Below, in pieces: positions 1 to 13,202 of a stretch of 64,000 nt of DNA. The stretch comes from Niebla homalea. Lineage: Eukaryota > Ascomycota > Lecanoromycetes > Lecanorales > Ramalinaceae. The position numbers and the translations under genes were made by a program. The stretch is taken from positions 1,922,001 to 1,986,000 of the forward strand of contig JAHGAU010000004.1 of the NCBI GenBank assembly GCA_019925105.1, in the 5' to 3' direction. Each line of letters starts with the position of its first letter. Positions within the stretch are counted from its first letter, which is position 1. The notes below the pieces were generated by a model. The model made no database searches and was not told the origin of the DNA. It worked only from the letters and a program-made list of their open reading frames with translations.

Positions 1-2235
1 TATACGTTATAAATATTTAAATCGTCCCTTACGTTTTTTTTATATTATCCGGAATATATATAGATTCTTATAATAATAAAAAACGTTTTACTATATTTAA
101 TCTTTTATTTATAAAGAAAGAGATCCTGGTTATTTTATTTTCTTTGAACCCTTACTTTAGTTAATTAAGGAATATATAAACGGGTTATATAATAACTTCT
201 ATATTTTTATAATATTAACGTTCTTTATTTCTTTAAATTTAAAAATTAATAATATTATTTTAATTGCTTTTTTTCGTATATTATATTATATTACCCTTAA
301 ACGTATTAATATATTATATATTAACTTCCGTTAAGGCCTTTCCGTTTATATTTATTCAAATTAATAATTTCTTATTAAAGTTAAGTACTATTTACTTTAG
401 CCTTTTCGTAATTATTATTATTACCCTTCAAACGGCCGGACCTAAGGGTCAGTATCGTAATGAGCTTTTTTTTCTTTTATACCGTTTATTACCGCCTTTT
501 ATCCCTCCTTATTAAGTTCACTCTATTTACGCTTAAGAACGGCCTTTAATTACTTCGTCGGTCTAGATTTACAAATTATAACGTTAGACCTTAACCGTTA
601 ACCTAATTTCTTTACGCCTGATTTCTTTAATCTTTATTAAGTATTATAAGTCCTATATTAAATAATTATCTTTATTATATATTATATACTTAAGTACGTT
701 CTGCTTTAAACTTTTTATTATTAAGCCCGCGTACTTATAAATATTATATATTTTAATATATACTATATATTCAATATCGTTCGGGTACCTTATAATAATA
801 TAATTATATTTTTAATACTTAAAGTATTAATAAATATCTACCGCTTTATTTTAAGGTTTGATTAATTTAAAAGACCCGTTTTTAATAATTTTTAATTAAG
901 AACGTTATTATCTATCTTTATTAACATTATACTTAAGATAACTATAGAATATCGTTTTACGTAATTAAGGGTATCCGGCTTTTTTATTATGGGGGGAAAT
1001 TTAAAATTAAGGATCTTTAACCCGGGATAAAGAACCGTATTCTTTTTTTTATATATCTTAAAGTAGATTCTTTTTCGCGTTTAAGAATCGTATTAAGTAT
1101 ATTCTATTTATTACGATAATAAACGATTACCTTAATATTTTTACCGTTCTAAATTTTCCTTTATTAGTTTATCTCTTAAACTTCTTTAATTTTTCTTTCG
1201 CCTTTAAAAATACCGTATTAAAGAGTATATTTTTATTTTATAGTTTATATATCATAATAATATACTCCCTCAGTAGCTCTGCCGTTATTTTAAATGCTTT
1301 TACTATTTATAAAAGGTTTACCTTTATAACCGCGTTTTTCTTTTTATTATTTAATAATTAAATTATTATTATCTTTGCCTTTTTTAATACTATTTTTTTT
1401 TACCTTCGCTACTACCGCTATAAATACTACCTTTATAGCCTTTATCGTTGAACTCTCTCCCTTTTATAAGGCTCCCGTCATCGCTTTTTCGACTTATATA
1501 ATATTCTTTTAGCTCCACCTTTTTCTATTTATTAAGGTTTTTATTATTACTTTATACGTCCTACGTAGCCGCTTTAACTCCCCTAGTCCCGTACCCGCCT
1601 CTATATAGAAGTCTTTTATATTCTATAGCTTTACTTAAAATATCGGTTAAGTTTTTAGGGTAATATCCTTTTACTTTATTACGAAGAAGCCCTTTAAGGT
1701 TCTTACCGTTTTTTCCTTTATCGCGTTTTCCCCGTAAATTTATTATATTTTTTTCCCCGTAATTTACTTTGCGTTATATAATAATTTATTCCCTTTATTT
1801 ACCTTAATATTACTTTATATATCCTTAATAACCTTATTATTAATATTATTTTATATTTACTTATCCTTCGTTCGCCCCGTTATAAGCATCGCCCCGGCCT
1901 TTTTTACCCTTTATTTATTAATTATTACCGTATTATTTTCACGTATTTTACGCGTTTTTTATATGTATCTTATTATTTATAAGTTTCTTATTTGGTTTAA
2001 GTGCTTTTTATCTTATCGTTACCGTATTATTTATATGATTCATCCCCGTTTCCGTTAATATAAACCGTTCGCCCTTTTACCTCTTCGACCTCTACTATTA
2101 CGTTACCTATACTTATTATATTTAAGGCATTCGCCTCATTATCGCTCGAGCTCTATATATATATATTATTTTGGACCTTTAACTCCCCTTCGTTCGTCGC
2201 CATTCAATTTTCCGCCTAATGATATATAATTATAA
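1..2235 (-). mobile_element. LINE copy A, 5' part (Tad1-like), RIP-degraded
   Basis: On the minus strand the ORF1 start is recognisable at 2203: the codons for Met-Ala-Thr-Asn are shared with the three other LINE copies in this window (starts near 7594, 13220 and 54062). From there the sequence runs leftwards through ORF1 and is cut by the window edge about where the endonuclease domain of ORF2 would begin. In-frame stops are frequent and of the CAA-to-TAA and CAG-to-TAG kind, so the copy is dead. The short ORF at 264-515 on the plus strand is only the antisense shadow of this element. The exact 5' end is approximate, because the sequence upstream of the start codon differs between copies. 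Confidence 0.8.
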
Positions 2236-2574
2236 TAATTAATATAAAGATAGTTATAAAGGTCTTAAGGTAATATGTTTATATTATTGAAAATATAACC
2301 ACTTTATATCCTTATTATTAGATATTATTTACGTATTTTATTATAGCTTTTATTATTGGACTTTAGTTTAATTATAATACCTTCTATACTCCCGTTAACT
2401 TTAATTATAATTGAATAAACCTAATAATAATTTCTTTTATTCTATTTTTAACTTTAAAGATATAGTACCCTTTTAATTATTAAAAAGAAGTTAAAGTTTA
2501 ATGGTTTATTTCTATAATTATCCGCGTATTAATTTTTTTTTTATAAATCAATTTTATTTTTAATTAACTTTAAT
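2236..2574. other. AT-rich spacer, no feature recognised
   Basis: Very AT-rich sequence between LINE copy A and the LTR element at 2580. No open frame, RNA-like fold or repeat was recognised by eye. Confidence 0.5.
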
Positions 2575-2579
2575 AAATA

Positions 2580-2742
2580 TGTTATATGCAATATGCGCAT
2601 GCCAAGAGCTTGTCGGGCACTAGCACTTAAAGGGGTATAGTGGCTTGGCGCGCACACTTATATTGCGTACCTTCATAGCTAGGTAGATATGGATCATATA
2701 TATTACACCTACATTTTACCTTAGTACTCTTAATACTTAATA
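2580..2742. repeat. Left LTR, 163 bp
   Basis: Pairs with 3790-3952 without length change. Most differences are C/T or G/A transitions, as expected from RIP. The terminal CTGACA of the right LTR is CTTAATA here. The middle contains a module (GGCGCGCACACTTATATT, then CCTTCATAGCTAGGTAG) that recurs in the different LTR family at 39519 and 55557. Confidence 0.85.
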
Positions 2743-3789
2743 AATAATAGCAATAGCTTTAATTATCTAAGCCTTTAATATAGATGTTATATAACCTTTA
2801 ATACCCTATTATCAGCGGTAACTACATTATAGCTTATTTACTTAATCTTTATATTACCGGAGTCTTTCATTAGACATTTTACCGTTATGCCTTTATTATC
2901 ATTTATATTAATAGCCTCAGCTGGCTCAATTATATCATCCTCGACACTATTATATTCATTAACTCTTAAATCGAATAAATCTACTTTAACACCTTAAACC
3001 TTACCTGCAAGATCCAAAACTTCATTATTAACACCTTTATTAACAAGCTTACCAGCTAGCTACTTTTCACCCAAATCCTACCTTATAATCCACGACCTTT
3101 ATATAAGATTTATACTTCTTAAATCTCTTACTTTACCAAAATTAATACCCTTAGTTAAAGTATTATTACCGCGGGTCCTTCTTACTATAATACTTAAAGA
3201 CCTTTACCGTAAATTTGCTCCATCTTCGCCTTAAATTAAGCATAAGAAAGAGCCCTTAGTTAAAATATTTACATCTATAGTGGATAAGTATAAAAGCATT
3301 ATTAAGGATAATAGTAAAGAACTCCGTAAAGTTATAAAGGACGTTACGCGAAAAGTTCAAAAGATTGTAAACCGAATATATATCCCTTTATTAAAGGTAT
3401 ATATAAATTAATTAAATAATAACTAAAACCTTATTATACTTATAGGGATTACCTATAGCCGTTAACGCACTTACTCCGTATAACTTAAGGTTAAATAAGA
3501 CCCAATTCGGCTAAACCACGGACATAACGGATTTAAACGATTAAGCTTACTTAAATATACGACTATTTCCCGGGTATATTACGATAATTGTTGGCTTATA
3601 CTTTTTTCGACTTTTAATATATAATTCCAATACGGCGTTATTACGTTACCATTACTTATTCTTTTTAATTCTTTAATATACTCGGCGTTAGATATACCTA
3701 TTCCCTGGCCCCGAGCCGCTCTTATCAATAAAGACTTTAACCTTACCGTCGCAACGAAGGCGTTACGGTCTTTCTTTTTGTGGTATATT

Positions 3790-3952
3790 TATTATGTGCA
3801 ATATACACATGCCAAGAGCTTATCGGGCACTAGTACTTAAAAGGGTATAGTGGCTTGGCGCGCACACTTATATTGCGCACCTTCATAGCTAGGTAGACAT
3901 GGATCATACATATTACACCCACATTTTACCTCAGTACTCTTAGTACCTGACA
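3790..3952. repeat. Right LTR, 163 bp
   Basis: Partner of 2580-2742. It ends in TGACA and is followed directly by the AAATA target duplication. It is less mutated than the left LTR at its 3' end and more mutated at its 5' end (TATTATGTGC for TGTTATGTGC). Confidence 0.85.
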
Positions 3953-3957
3953 AAATA

Positions 3958-6900
3958 TAAAGTATTTTTTGATATTTTAGTAAAAGACTCTTTAAGTCGT
4001 TTAAATTGTTATTATTATCGTTACTACTATTATTATACTTTCTACCCCTAATATAGGTTATAATAGTATTTATATTATAGTATTATTTTCTTTTAATCTT
4101 TAACCTTCTAATTTTTAAAGCCTTTATTATTAACTTTAAAATCCTAATATATTTAACTTAATTAATTTTCTTATTTTACAGGCGTAATAACGTTTTCTTA
4201 GGGTATATATACTGGATTTAAATTTTTTTTTATTAAAATCTTTTTCTATAAATCTGGATATACGTAAACCTATATATAATAGAGATATAAGCTTAAGCTT
4301 ATAACACTTTTACGTTTAATCTTACTCTTTTAAACTTAATATTGGTATAGTTATATATTAATTTATAATGAAAAGTTTTAATAATTGATAGGATTCTACG
4401 TTAATCAATAGGTTATATTGATAAAGCTTTAGTTATGCGTTTATATATTCATTCAACCGTACGGAAAGCCGTTAGTTATATCTTATTTACTTAAACAACG
4501 TTTTTGAAGACCTTTTATTAACTTTTATTACTGAATAATAATTTTAATATTTACGTATCTATTCTGTCTTTAAACGTATAAATTATAAAGTAATTTTTTA
4601 GTTATATATTATATATTTTGTGTAAATTTTAAATCATTAAAGAATGACGTAATAATAACAATAAAATAAATACGTACGCCGCTTAATGGAATCGTAAATA
4701 AATATAAAAGCGGGAATACATCGTAAAATAAGCCCTTAAAAAGAATCAATACTATTAATAAAGGGATATTAACGGAAAGTTGAAAAACGATGTAATAAAA
4801 TACGTTAATTACGATAATAAATTGAAAAAATTTATTTTAGAATAAAATTTAAGAGAAAAAAATTATAAAATATATGAATACGCGGGAGAAAAAACTAAAA
4901 AGAAAATAAAAGGATAAATAAGAAAAGCATTATTAAACGTAGATAAAAAAACTACATTAACGATATACGGGTTCTTTATAATAACCGGGGAGTTAATAAG
5001 TAATAAAACCTAGTTTTTATGTAAATAGGATTATATAGGGTAGAAGAGTTTCACCTAAAGGTGAGAGATTATATTTTTAATCTAAATAATATGTATACTG
5101 AGAGTTTAGCTTTATTAATTTTAATGTTCCCTAGCGCGCAGCCTGTTGACCGTGTTGATAACCGTAAAACTTAGGTTATCAAAATTAAAAATAGCGTTTA
5201 TAAACCTTTGTTACTCCCTTATTAAAGAACGAATTTTGGTGTGCCTCTATAGGTAATTACGTTATCGTTATAACGTATATTTTTTATATTATTGTAACCG
5301 AGTTTCTTATAAATTTTTTTAATCTTTCATCTTTTATAAGTTTATTTGATATAATTACCTTCTTTATTTATTCTTTATATTTAATATATTCCTCCGTTGA
5401 TATAAGAGTAGTAATTATTATATAAAATTATACTTCATATATCGCTTAAGTCAGTTACTTTATTTTTTAACCGGTTACTTTTTAATACGCCTTTTTTCTT
5501 TTTCCGGTCAATTTTTGATTTATTAATAACCTCCTCCAGTATTTTATTCATTTTCTTAATTGAATTTAATTACGGTAATAAGTATTTTTTTATTATAAAC
5601 TTTAGTGCGGTTTTTATCTTTTTATTCTTAGAAAATATTGTTTAATAATCGTTTATCTTTACTTTTTTATTAAGTTAAAATAAAGGTTAAAATATACCGG
5701 GTGAAAATAAGGATATATATAGCGCTTTATTTTCGTTATTAGAATCGTAATTAATATCGGTTTTATTATTTATATAAATGGTAGAAAGGAAATAAGTAAG
5801 CTTACTTTTATCCGTTTAAAGTTAAATCGTCAACGTATTATCCCCCTGTTTTATTTAATATAACGCCGGAGGTATTTTCTTATGATAATCTTTCTCTTTT
5901 ACGTTAAGTATCTTCGTTATAAAGAGATAATATCTCAATATTCCTTTTTCCGTTCTTACTATCGCTAGGTAATTTATAAAGGTATAAATAGATCCTTTTT
6001 TATTACCCTTCTTAACTCCGGAACCAAAGTTTTTCCCGTAAGGATTAAACGGATCTTTATTATATTTACTTTGAATTTTAATCTTTTTAGCTTTTTCCAA
6101 AACAAGAACTTAATTAAAAGTATATCCTCCTTTGTTTTCCGGTTTTTAATATCCTTAAACTTTGATTTATTTATATATTCCCGGTTCTAATTGTTAATAA
6201 AACTCTTTTTTGAAGGTTTAATTAAATAATTATTTAATTTAAAGTTTCATTAAAGGAGATTTTCAAGAAGTTAATTAAAGAACTAAATGATTAATCGATA
6301 AACTGTAATTTTCAAATTTCTTTCACGATTTGTATATTTAAAGACTTTAATTAAATGAGTAGAGTTAAAATTAAAAATTAAAAATTAACTTTTATTTAAT
6401 TTAATAGTTTTAATAGCTAAAAACTATGAGTTGAACTTGCCTTTTAATTAACGTTTTTGAATATTTAATTTAAAAAGTTTTAAGATTCCTTAAAAAATTC
6501 AAAAACTTTATAGATTATCCTTACTATATTTTATCTTTAATTATCTAAGGACTTTTAAGTTCAATATTATTAAAATATAATGAACTTAAGTTTACATAAT
6601 TGAATATTAATCCTTGTTAATACGGAGTTTAATGTTAATATAACGTTTAAAAAAAATCTTATTTGTAATTTTCTTTAATCAAAGATTGTAAATGTTTAAT
6701 TATAATAAACTTTAGCTTCTTATGAAGGGTTAACGATACCGTAAGTCGCTAACGTAAAAAAACTAGATTAATCTTTTAAAGACTTTCATTTTAATATCAA
6801 AATTTATGTTTCGGGTTTCCAATTTATGACTATAACTCTTTAATACTTTATAACGGTTCTTATTTTCTAAGGGTAAGAAACCTAAAAACCTTTACCGTTA

Positions 6901-7583
6901 TATATATGTAACTTAAGAAGTGTTTACTTTTAAGTTTTTCCTTATTTAATTTAATTTTACTTAAAAAAATTATATTTAATTAGCAACGTTTTATTATAAT
7001 ATTATACGTTAATATTACGTTCTTAAGGGGAAAAATTAAATTTTTTTAAAAAAATCTTTAACTTCCTTAACTATTTTAGATTGAAAAATTAAAATAAACG
7101 TAAGATTTAGAAAGTAAGGAATGTATTTAATTAATTCCTTTAAAATATTATTTTTTAATTTATGATAAAGTCAGAAAATAAAATCGTTTTTCATCCTCCC
7201 TAGTAATTATTTGAAATTGGACCTTCTATTTTTAACTAATTCATCGGGCCTTTATTTTTCTTATTTAACCGGGTTGGAACTTTATCCTTAACCAACTATA
7301 TTAATTAATTCAAGGCCCCTTAAGAATCGCTTTGTAGGTTTTAACCGGAACTTTTAAAGGCCTCTGATAGAAATAATAGAAATGATTTGTTTATGGGTTT
7401 AATAATGAAAGTATAGGTAAAAAGTAAATTTAAATAAAAAAAGGATAATAAAAAGTAAGCAAAGAAAAAAGCCTATTAGTTAACCTTTTTATTGGGCTGT
7501 TTCCGTATTATAAAATTAATATAATATGGTAAAACAGTAAATTTTATATTATAATAAACTAATATTAAACTTACTATAATATT
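3958..7583. other. AT-rich RIP-degraded DNA, unassigned
   Basis: A long stretch of very low GC with no intact ORF that looks coding. The 81-codon frame at 5855-6100 on the minus strand is lysine-rich and shows no homology I recognise. A short segment at about 5040-5170 is GC-richer and includes the perfect inverted repeat TCACCT-AA-AGGTGA. The stretch probably consists of decayed repeats whose partners are not in this window. Confidence 0.5.
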
Positions 7584-9561
7584 AATCGGGAAGATAGCGA
7601 CGAACAAAGGGATCCTAGAGGTCTCAAACGATACGTATACGTATAGCTTAAGTAATAGCGAGGCTAATGCCTTAATTACGATAAGTATAAATAATATAAT
7701 AATTAAGAACGAGGGAATATACGGGTGAATAACTTATATTAATAAAAATAACCGGAAATCGTAAAAATAACGTAACAATAACGCGATAAACGGTCGTTCA
7801 ATTAAATAAGGGAATTATAATTAATAAGATAAACGTAAAGGAATATATAAAACGCGTAAAAAAAGTAAAATGTAAAAAGGGCGTTAAGGAAGTTAAAACG
7901 GCGACGGTAGCGGGGGAGAAAAATAACGGGTATATAGGAAGTAAATATATAGTTAACGGCGTTAAACGTATATAAAATTAAAATAGCAATAAGGAAAACG
8001 ATAAACTTATTAATAATTAGGGATAAAGAAGAAAAGAAATAATACGTTAAACGTATAAAAGAGTTAAAGAAGGAAAAGAAATGATAAAAGCCTTAAACGG
8101 ACTATTTATAACGGGATAAGCAGTTATTACGTTAAAGACCTGGCGGATACTATAAGTAAAACTATAAAGAATAAAAGACTTCTATAAGAAAGTAGGGGTA
8201 AAGTTAAAGGTATTAAAGCATTTAAGGGAGCTTGAAAAGTAATAGTAAAAATACCGGTAAAGGGTAAGAATAGATATTAAAGGGAAAACGTATAGAACGA
8301 AAAAGCGGCAGTAAAAGCTTATTAAATAAAGGAAAGTTAAGTAATAAAAGCCGCGAAGAAAAGGTACGTAATAATTAAAAAGGAAACGGTATAGATTAAA
8401 AAGAAAACGTCGGTATTAAGGAAAATAAGGACGGTAATAATCCGTTTATTAATTAAAAAAGAAAGGAATATTATTATAAAAATAAACCCTTTATAGCTTA
8501 TAAAAACGTTTAAAATAGTTAGAAAGTTATTAATAAGGTAAATTATCGTTATATATAAGTTATAAAGTAAAGATATCCTCTTCAATATAACGTCTTCAAA
8601 GGTAAAAGAAAACGTAAAAAAATTGAAAATATAAATTAATAAAAATAAGTTTAAAACGGGGAAAATATTAAAATAATTTTTTGTTATTATAGTAAATAAA
8701 ATGTTTTTAATACGTTTTATAAAAATAAAAATGAACTTTACTTTAAAACGTATAAAAAAGGAGAATATAATCCTTTTTTTAAATTAAAATCATTAATTAA
8801 AAACTTTCTTTAATAATAAAAAAACCGGATACTTTAAAACGGATAAAGAAATATTTACGGTTATATTAAGTATAACGTTAATAAGGATATATAATAATAT
8901 TCTAAATAATAAGATTATTCAGGGAAAGTCCCTTAAATTAATTTAACCGTAAAATAAAATAATAGATATTTATTAATATTTTAAACATTAATATTACGGG
9001 TATATTATTATAAAATACCTTAAGAATACGAGGTATACGGTATATATTAAAAGGTATAATACGTATGAATATAGAAGATTAATAAGTAAAGACTTTATCA
9101 AAAACCTATATAAGTATATAACGTATAAAAAGGATAAATACCCGGTATGAAACCCGAAATACCCAATGAGGATTAAATAGATTAAGCGTAAAAAAATTAA
9201 AATAACTATTAAGGTTTAAATGGTATAATTTATATAAACTGAAACCGGTAAATTAATTAAAAACGGGTTTAAAACAACCATAAAATTAATTAAATAAGGA
9301 CAAGTAAAAAGCTACAACGGATAAAGTAAAAAAAAAGAAGCCTATTATAATATTAATCCTTAAGTCCGGCCGCCTTAAAATGATAATAATAACTACAAGG
9401 ACGTTAAAATAAATAATACTTACTTTTAGTAAAAGGCCGGCGGTTTAAAAAAAAGTTAACGGGGAGGCCTTAAAAAAAGTTAATATATAATATATTAATA
9501 TTTCTAAGAATAATATAATGTAATATATAAAGTAAAGTAATTAAAATAATATTATCAATAT

Positions 9562-9724
9562 TGTCAGGGAACTGATGTATAAGGTCTAGCTATAAACGGA
9601 ATAATAGCTATGGTGGTGTTTATGGTACAGGATGCGCCTATTATATAAGTGTGGATGCTAAGGAGCTAGTTTTTATAAGGTAAGTAGGCCGAGGGTAGGA
9701 GTAAGGCCTGCTGGAACCATAATA
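9562..9724. repeat. Left LTR of the TRIM-like element
   Basis: Same length as 10861-11023. Shared landmarks include TATAAGGTCTAG, CGGAATAATAGCTATGG and GGTACAGGATGCGCC. Most mismatches are transitions in both directions, so both LTRs were mutated independently. Confidence 0.92.
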
Positions 9725-10860
9725 CGATCCCCCCTCCACGACGGTAAACTCCTGCCACCTAGATTAAAATTACCCTTATCAGACCTGGGTATAGCCTTAA
9801 AGAACCATTAAGTATATTAATACCATTTTTAACAAGCGTGGTGGTCGAGTGATAAAGGCTGAGCAACCCGGGTATTAAGAAAAAGCTCCTAAAAAAAGGT
9901 AAAAAAATCGACTCTGTAGGGGTGAAAAAATGGACTTAAATTAAGTCAATTGGAGTAATCTCCGGGGTAAAGCCGAGTCGTACACTTTCTGTTGAAAAAG
10001 GGTTTAGTATAGGGCTATTACCGTGGACGCCGTTTTGAAACTGAAGCGATTAACGAGGTGGCTGTGGGTAAGCCGGCTGAGTAGCTCTCACCCCGAGTGG
10101 CTCTCACCCTTAACACCGTCGTCGCACTTGTAGATGTAATGTAGATTTCCACCTCTTGCTCCACTTATATTGTCACCCTCACCCGTATTACTACTAGTGT
10201 TGACCGTCCATCCAGTTATTAGCCATTCCGGCCTACAGGCTACCCTACTAAGGGCCCCGTAGCTGCTAACGTCTTATAGGCTTATAGCGTGATAATGTAG
10301 TTACCAAGGGATTTACGTAGGTCGGAAAAATCGATCCATCCTAAGTACATCTTTAATTAATAAGTTCTCTTTGAGTATTATAATTAAAGTATCGATTGGC
10401 TTATTTACGAAGTCGATAAGTTAAAAGTATTAATTTGGGCCCTATATTACGGGCAGGGTAATTATTGGATTTATATAGTTTTATCGTACGGCTTAATTAA
10501 GGAGTTTTTAACGACTGGCCTATTTATAATATCGTCTTAAATGGTTTTTCTTTTAACGTAACTATCCTTGCCTTTATCCTTATTTTAAGTCCTATTAACT
10601 TAATTATTATTAATATTAATTGTTACTTAATTTTAATTACTCCGGCCTATAAAGGTCTTTACTTTTGGTTCCTATAGTTATTAACGTTTTATAGGCTTAT
10701 AATAACGTATTTATTATACGGCTTATTAATTAACTATATACGCTTTACTTTATATACCCCGGCTGCTTTAACCGGCTAATTAATAATGTTATTTAGGGGA
10801 AATACGACTATATACGAGGCTTATAATTAACTTCGTAATATAAAAGGATAGTTATTATTA

Positions 10861-11023
10861 TGTTAAAGGATTAATATATAAGGTCTAGTTATAAACGGAA
10901 TAATAGCTATGGTAATATCTATGGTACAGGATGCGCCCATTATATAAGTATAGGTACCAAGGAGCTAGTCCTTATGGGGCAAGTAGGCCGAGGCTGGGAG
11001 CAAGGCCTGCCGGAACCATGATA
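10861..11023. repeat. Right LTR of the TRIM-like element
   Basis: Partner of 9562-9724; followed directly by the AATAT target duplication and the resumed LINE sequence. Confidence 0.92.
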
Positions 11024-13202
11024 AATATTCAGGTTTAAGGAAAGTAAAAACGTTAATATTATAATAATATAAAAGTTATTATATAGCCTATATATACGTT
11101 TTTCAATTAACCCTGATAATAGGTTTTACTTAGTATTTAAACAAAATAAAATAACCCGGTAATATTTTTTTTTATAAATAAAAGGTTAAATATAAATAAT
11201 CAAGATATTATTTATTATAATAGGAATTCATATATACTGCGGATTATGTAAGAAAAAGATACAGAAAAAATTTAAGTATTTATAATATATAGAACCCGCC
11301 GTTAATTAATAAAATAAAGCTTTTAACGATATTATTACTTGAAGATATTATATTTTTATTTAATAAATTCATTATATTGAAAAACTTTAACCTTTATTGT
11401 AATATACAGAATAAGGAAGGCCGTATAATTAATGATATTAAGTTAAAGGGGTTATTAATAATTATTATAACGTTTAATTTTTATTATTCATACCTTAAGG
11501 TACTATAACGTAAGAACACCGGGGATTTAGGATAGAAATCGATTTTACCTTTAATATAAAAAGGATTATTAATATAATAACGGCGTATGAGACTTAAAAA
11601 GATTTAAATTATAACTTGAATTATATATTGATATAAATAGCCTTAAATTAATTGATTAACGTAACGCCGTTAATATTAATCAGGAAAACGTAAAAACCGG
11701 CTAAGGAAGCTAAAGTATATATAAAGGTAAAGGGAGTAATAACATAGTTAAGATCATTTCCCCGGCTAAATAACAAGCAATAAATTAACCTTTTTATAAA
11801 GTAAGTAATAAAACCGCCAAATACAATAATTAACGTAACAATTTTAATAATCAAACCGTCTTAAAGAATTAAGATTTATTAAAACGAAAAATATATAATA
11901 GCGATTATAAAAGTAAAGACGTTAACTAAATAATTATTAGATATAAAAATTGAAAGATTTTTATATAATTAAAAGAAGCTTAATAAAAAAAAGAAAAAAT
12001 TATTAAAAAAACTACGTAAATATACATTTAGTTAATAATTTATAATTTAACCGTTTCCCCCCGTAAGGTATAAAAGTCAATAAAGTATAATAAGGAATAA
12101 AGCGGAAAACTCAATTTTATCCTTAAATTCCCGTTTCGTAAGAAGCCCGATAATATAATATTTAATACCTTTAACGGTAAAATGGAAACCCTTAGAAAAG
12201 GCTTTCTTCCCTTTTTTCTTAAATGTCGATTTAACGGATATTAAAGGAGCTATATACCTTAATCCGGTAAATATTAATAAAGAAGTAACTTTAGAAATAA
12301 TAATTAAAGCAATTAATAAGCTAAAAAAATCAAGTTTTTAAATTAACCAAAATTCCAATTAGGTTCTTAATAGTAATAAGACTATTTTTTAAGAGGGTTT
12401 TTATTTATTTATTGTAAGTTTATTTTAAGGTTAATTATTATCTTTATAAATTTAACGAAATTAAAACCATTCTCCTTAAAAAATTAATTAAGTTAAACTA
12501 CTTAAAAGTAAAAGCTTATAAGTTAATGATATTCCTTTATATATTAAAAAAAGCTTTAAAGACAATTATTATAAATATCCTTAATAATTATGCAGAAAAA
12601 TACGGGTTTAGCTTTAATTAATAAATAGAAATAAAGCGAAAAAGGTTAAGAAAAACGGCCCTAAAAGGTTTAATTAACGGCATATATACGGTATAAAATT
12701 ATAGGAAGAAACAAATAATAGGTCTCTTTTTTTAACGTTACGGGGTTTTTGATAAAATAAATCATTAAAGACTATTGTAAAATTTATAAAATATAAAGAT
12801 ATTGTTTTTTTATAAATTAAATAAAAAGCTTCTTAAATAATTAAGTGATATTAATCAATTTAAATTAAAAGATAAGCCCAATAAAGTTAATTATAACCAG
12901 AATACCTTAAGGATTGTTTTTTTATTCCGGTTTTCTGTTCCTCTTTAATAATTTATTAATTATAAAGTTAATATAGTTCAAATAAAAAATTTAAATAAAA
13001 GTCTTTATTAACGATATCTATCTTTTGACTTATAATATGTCGACTTATATAGATTATTTAAAGTTAAAATAAGCCTAGGAAATTTACTTACGGTAAGTAA
13101 AGACATATAATATTTAATTTACGTTATATAAGTATGAACTTATCTATATAATTAAAAGCCTAAAACTATAAAATATAGTAATTATAATGAAGTTATTTTA
13201 AA

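Larger units (their letters stand above)
2580..3952. mobile_element. Short LTR retroelement (1.37 kb), non-autonomous
   Basis: Two direct repeats of exactly 163 bp (2580-2742 and 3790-3952) bound this element. They begin TGTTAT and end CCTGACA in the better preserved right copy, giving TGT...ACA ends. Both sides are flanked by the identical 5-bp target duplication AAATA (2575-2579 and 3953-3957). The ~1.05-kb interior is too short for gag-pol. On the minus strand, from about 3300 down to 2745, one frame reads as plausible protein apart from stops of the RIP type (a run with D-I-I-E-P-A-E near 2925). On the plus strand about 3250-3410 is also open. Neither resembles a family I recognise. It is best described as a TRIM-like non-autonomous element, and its transcription strand is undecided. 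Confidence 0.85.
9562..11023. mobile_element. TRIM-like LTR element (1462 bp) inside LINE copy B
   Basis: Two 163-bp direct repeats (9562-9724 and 10861-11023) begin TGTCAGGG / TGTTAAAG and end CATAATA / CATGATA, consistent with ancestral TGTCA...TGACA ends after RIP. The perfect 5-bp target duplication AATAT flanks it (9557-9561 and 11024-11028). The LINE endonuclease reading frame resumes immediately after the right duplication. The 1136-bp interior has no substantial ORF on either strand and is clearly GC-richer than the host LINE, so it is younger or less exposed to RIP. A box-A-like stretch (TGGTCGAGTGATAAAGGC) lies at about 9842-9860, but no tRNA can be folded there. Confidence 0.92.
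7584..13202 (+). mobile_element. LINE copy B (Tad1-like), 5' segment, interrupted by an LTR element
   Basis: A full-length non-LTR retrotransposon in two pieces; the 3' piece is at 19015-20680. The ORF1 start codon at 7594-7596 reads ATA where copies A, C and D have ATG, a G-to-A change. ORF1 occupies about 7594-9470. ORF2 starts near 9480 with an apurinic-type endonuclease, continues after the LTR insertion (11029-11880), and ends in a reverse transcriptase whose catalytic region is at about 12990-13060: a frame equivalent to F-(V)-D-D-I-Y-L-L, with the first Asp position read as Asn, followed by a thumb ending in ..KYELI. All domains carry RIP-type stops. Removing the inserted elements gives about 5.8 kb, matching copies C and D. 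Confidence 0.85.

Noticed and set aside
5052..5072. Perfect palindrome TCACCT-AA-AGGTGA as an operator or transposon end
   Set aside because: Short, single occurrence, with no partner or flanking duplication seen.
8337..8585. Hydrophobic 82-codon frame on the minus strand, resembling a membrane protein
   Set aside because: It is the antisense of LINE copy B ORF1; AT-rich antisense translates to Leu/Ile/Phe by composition.
11648..11854. 68-codon hydrophobic frame on the minus strand
   Set aside because: Antisense of the LINE copy B endonuclease region.
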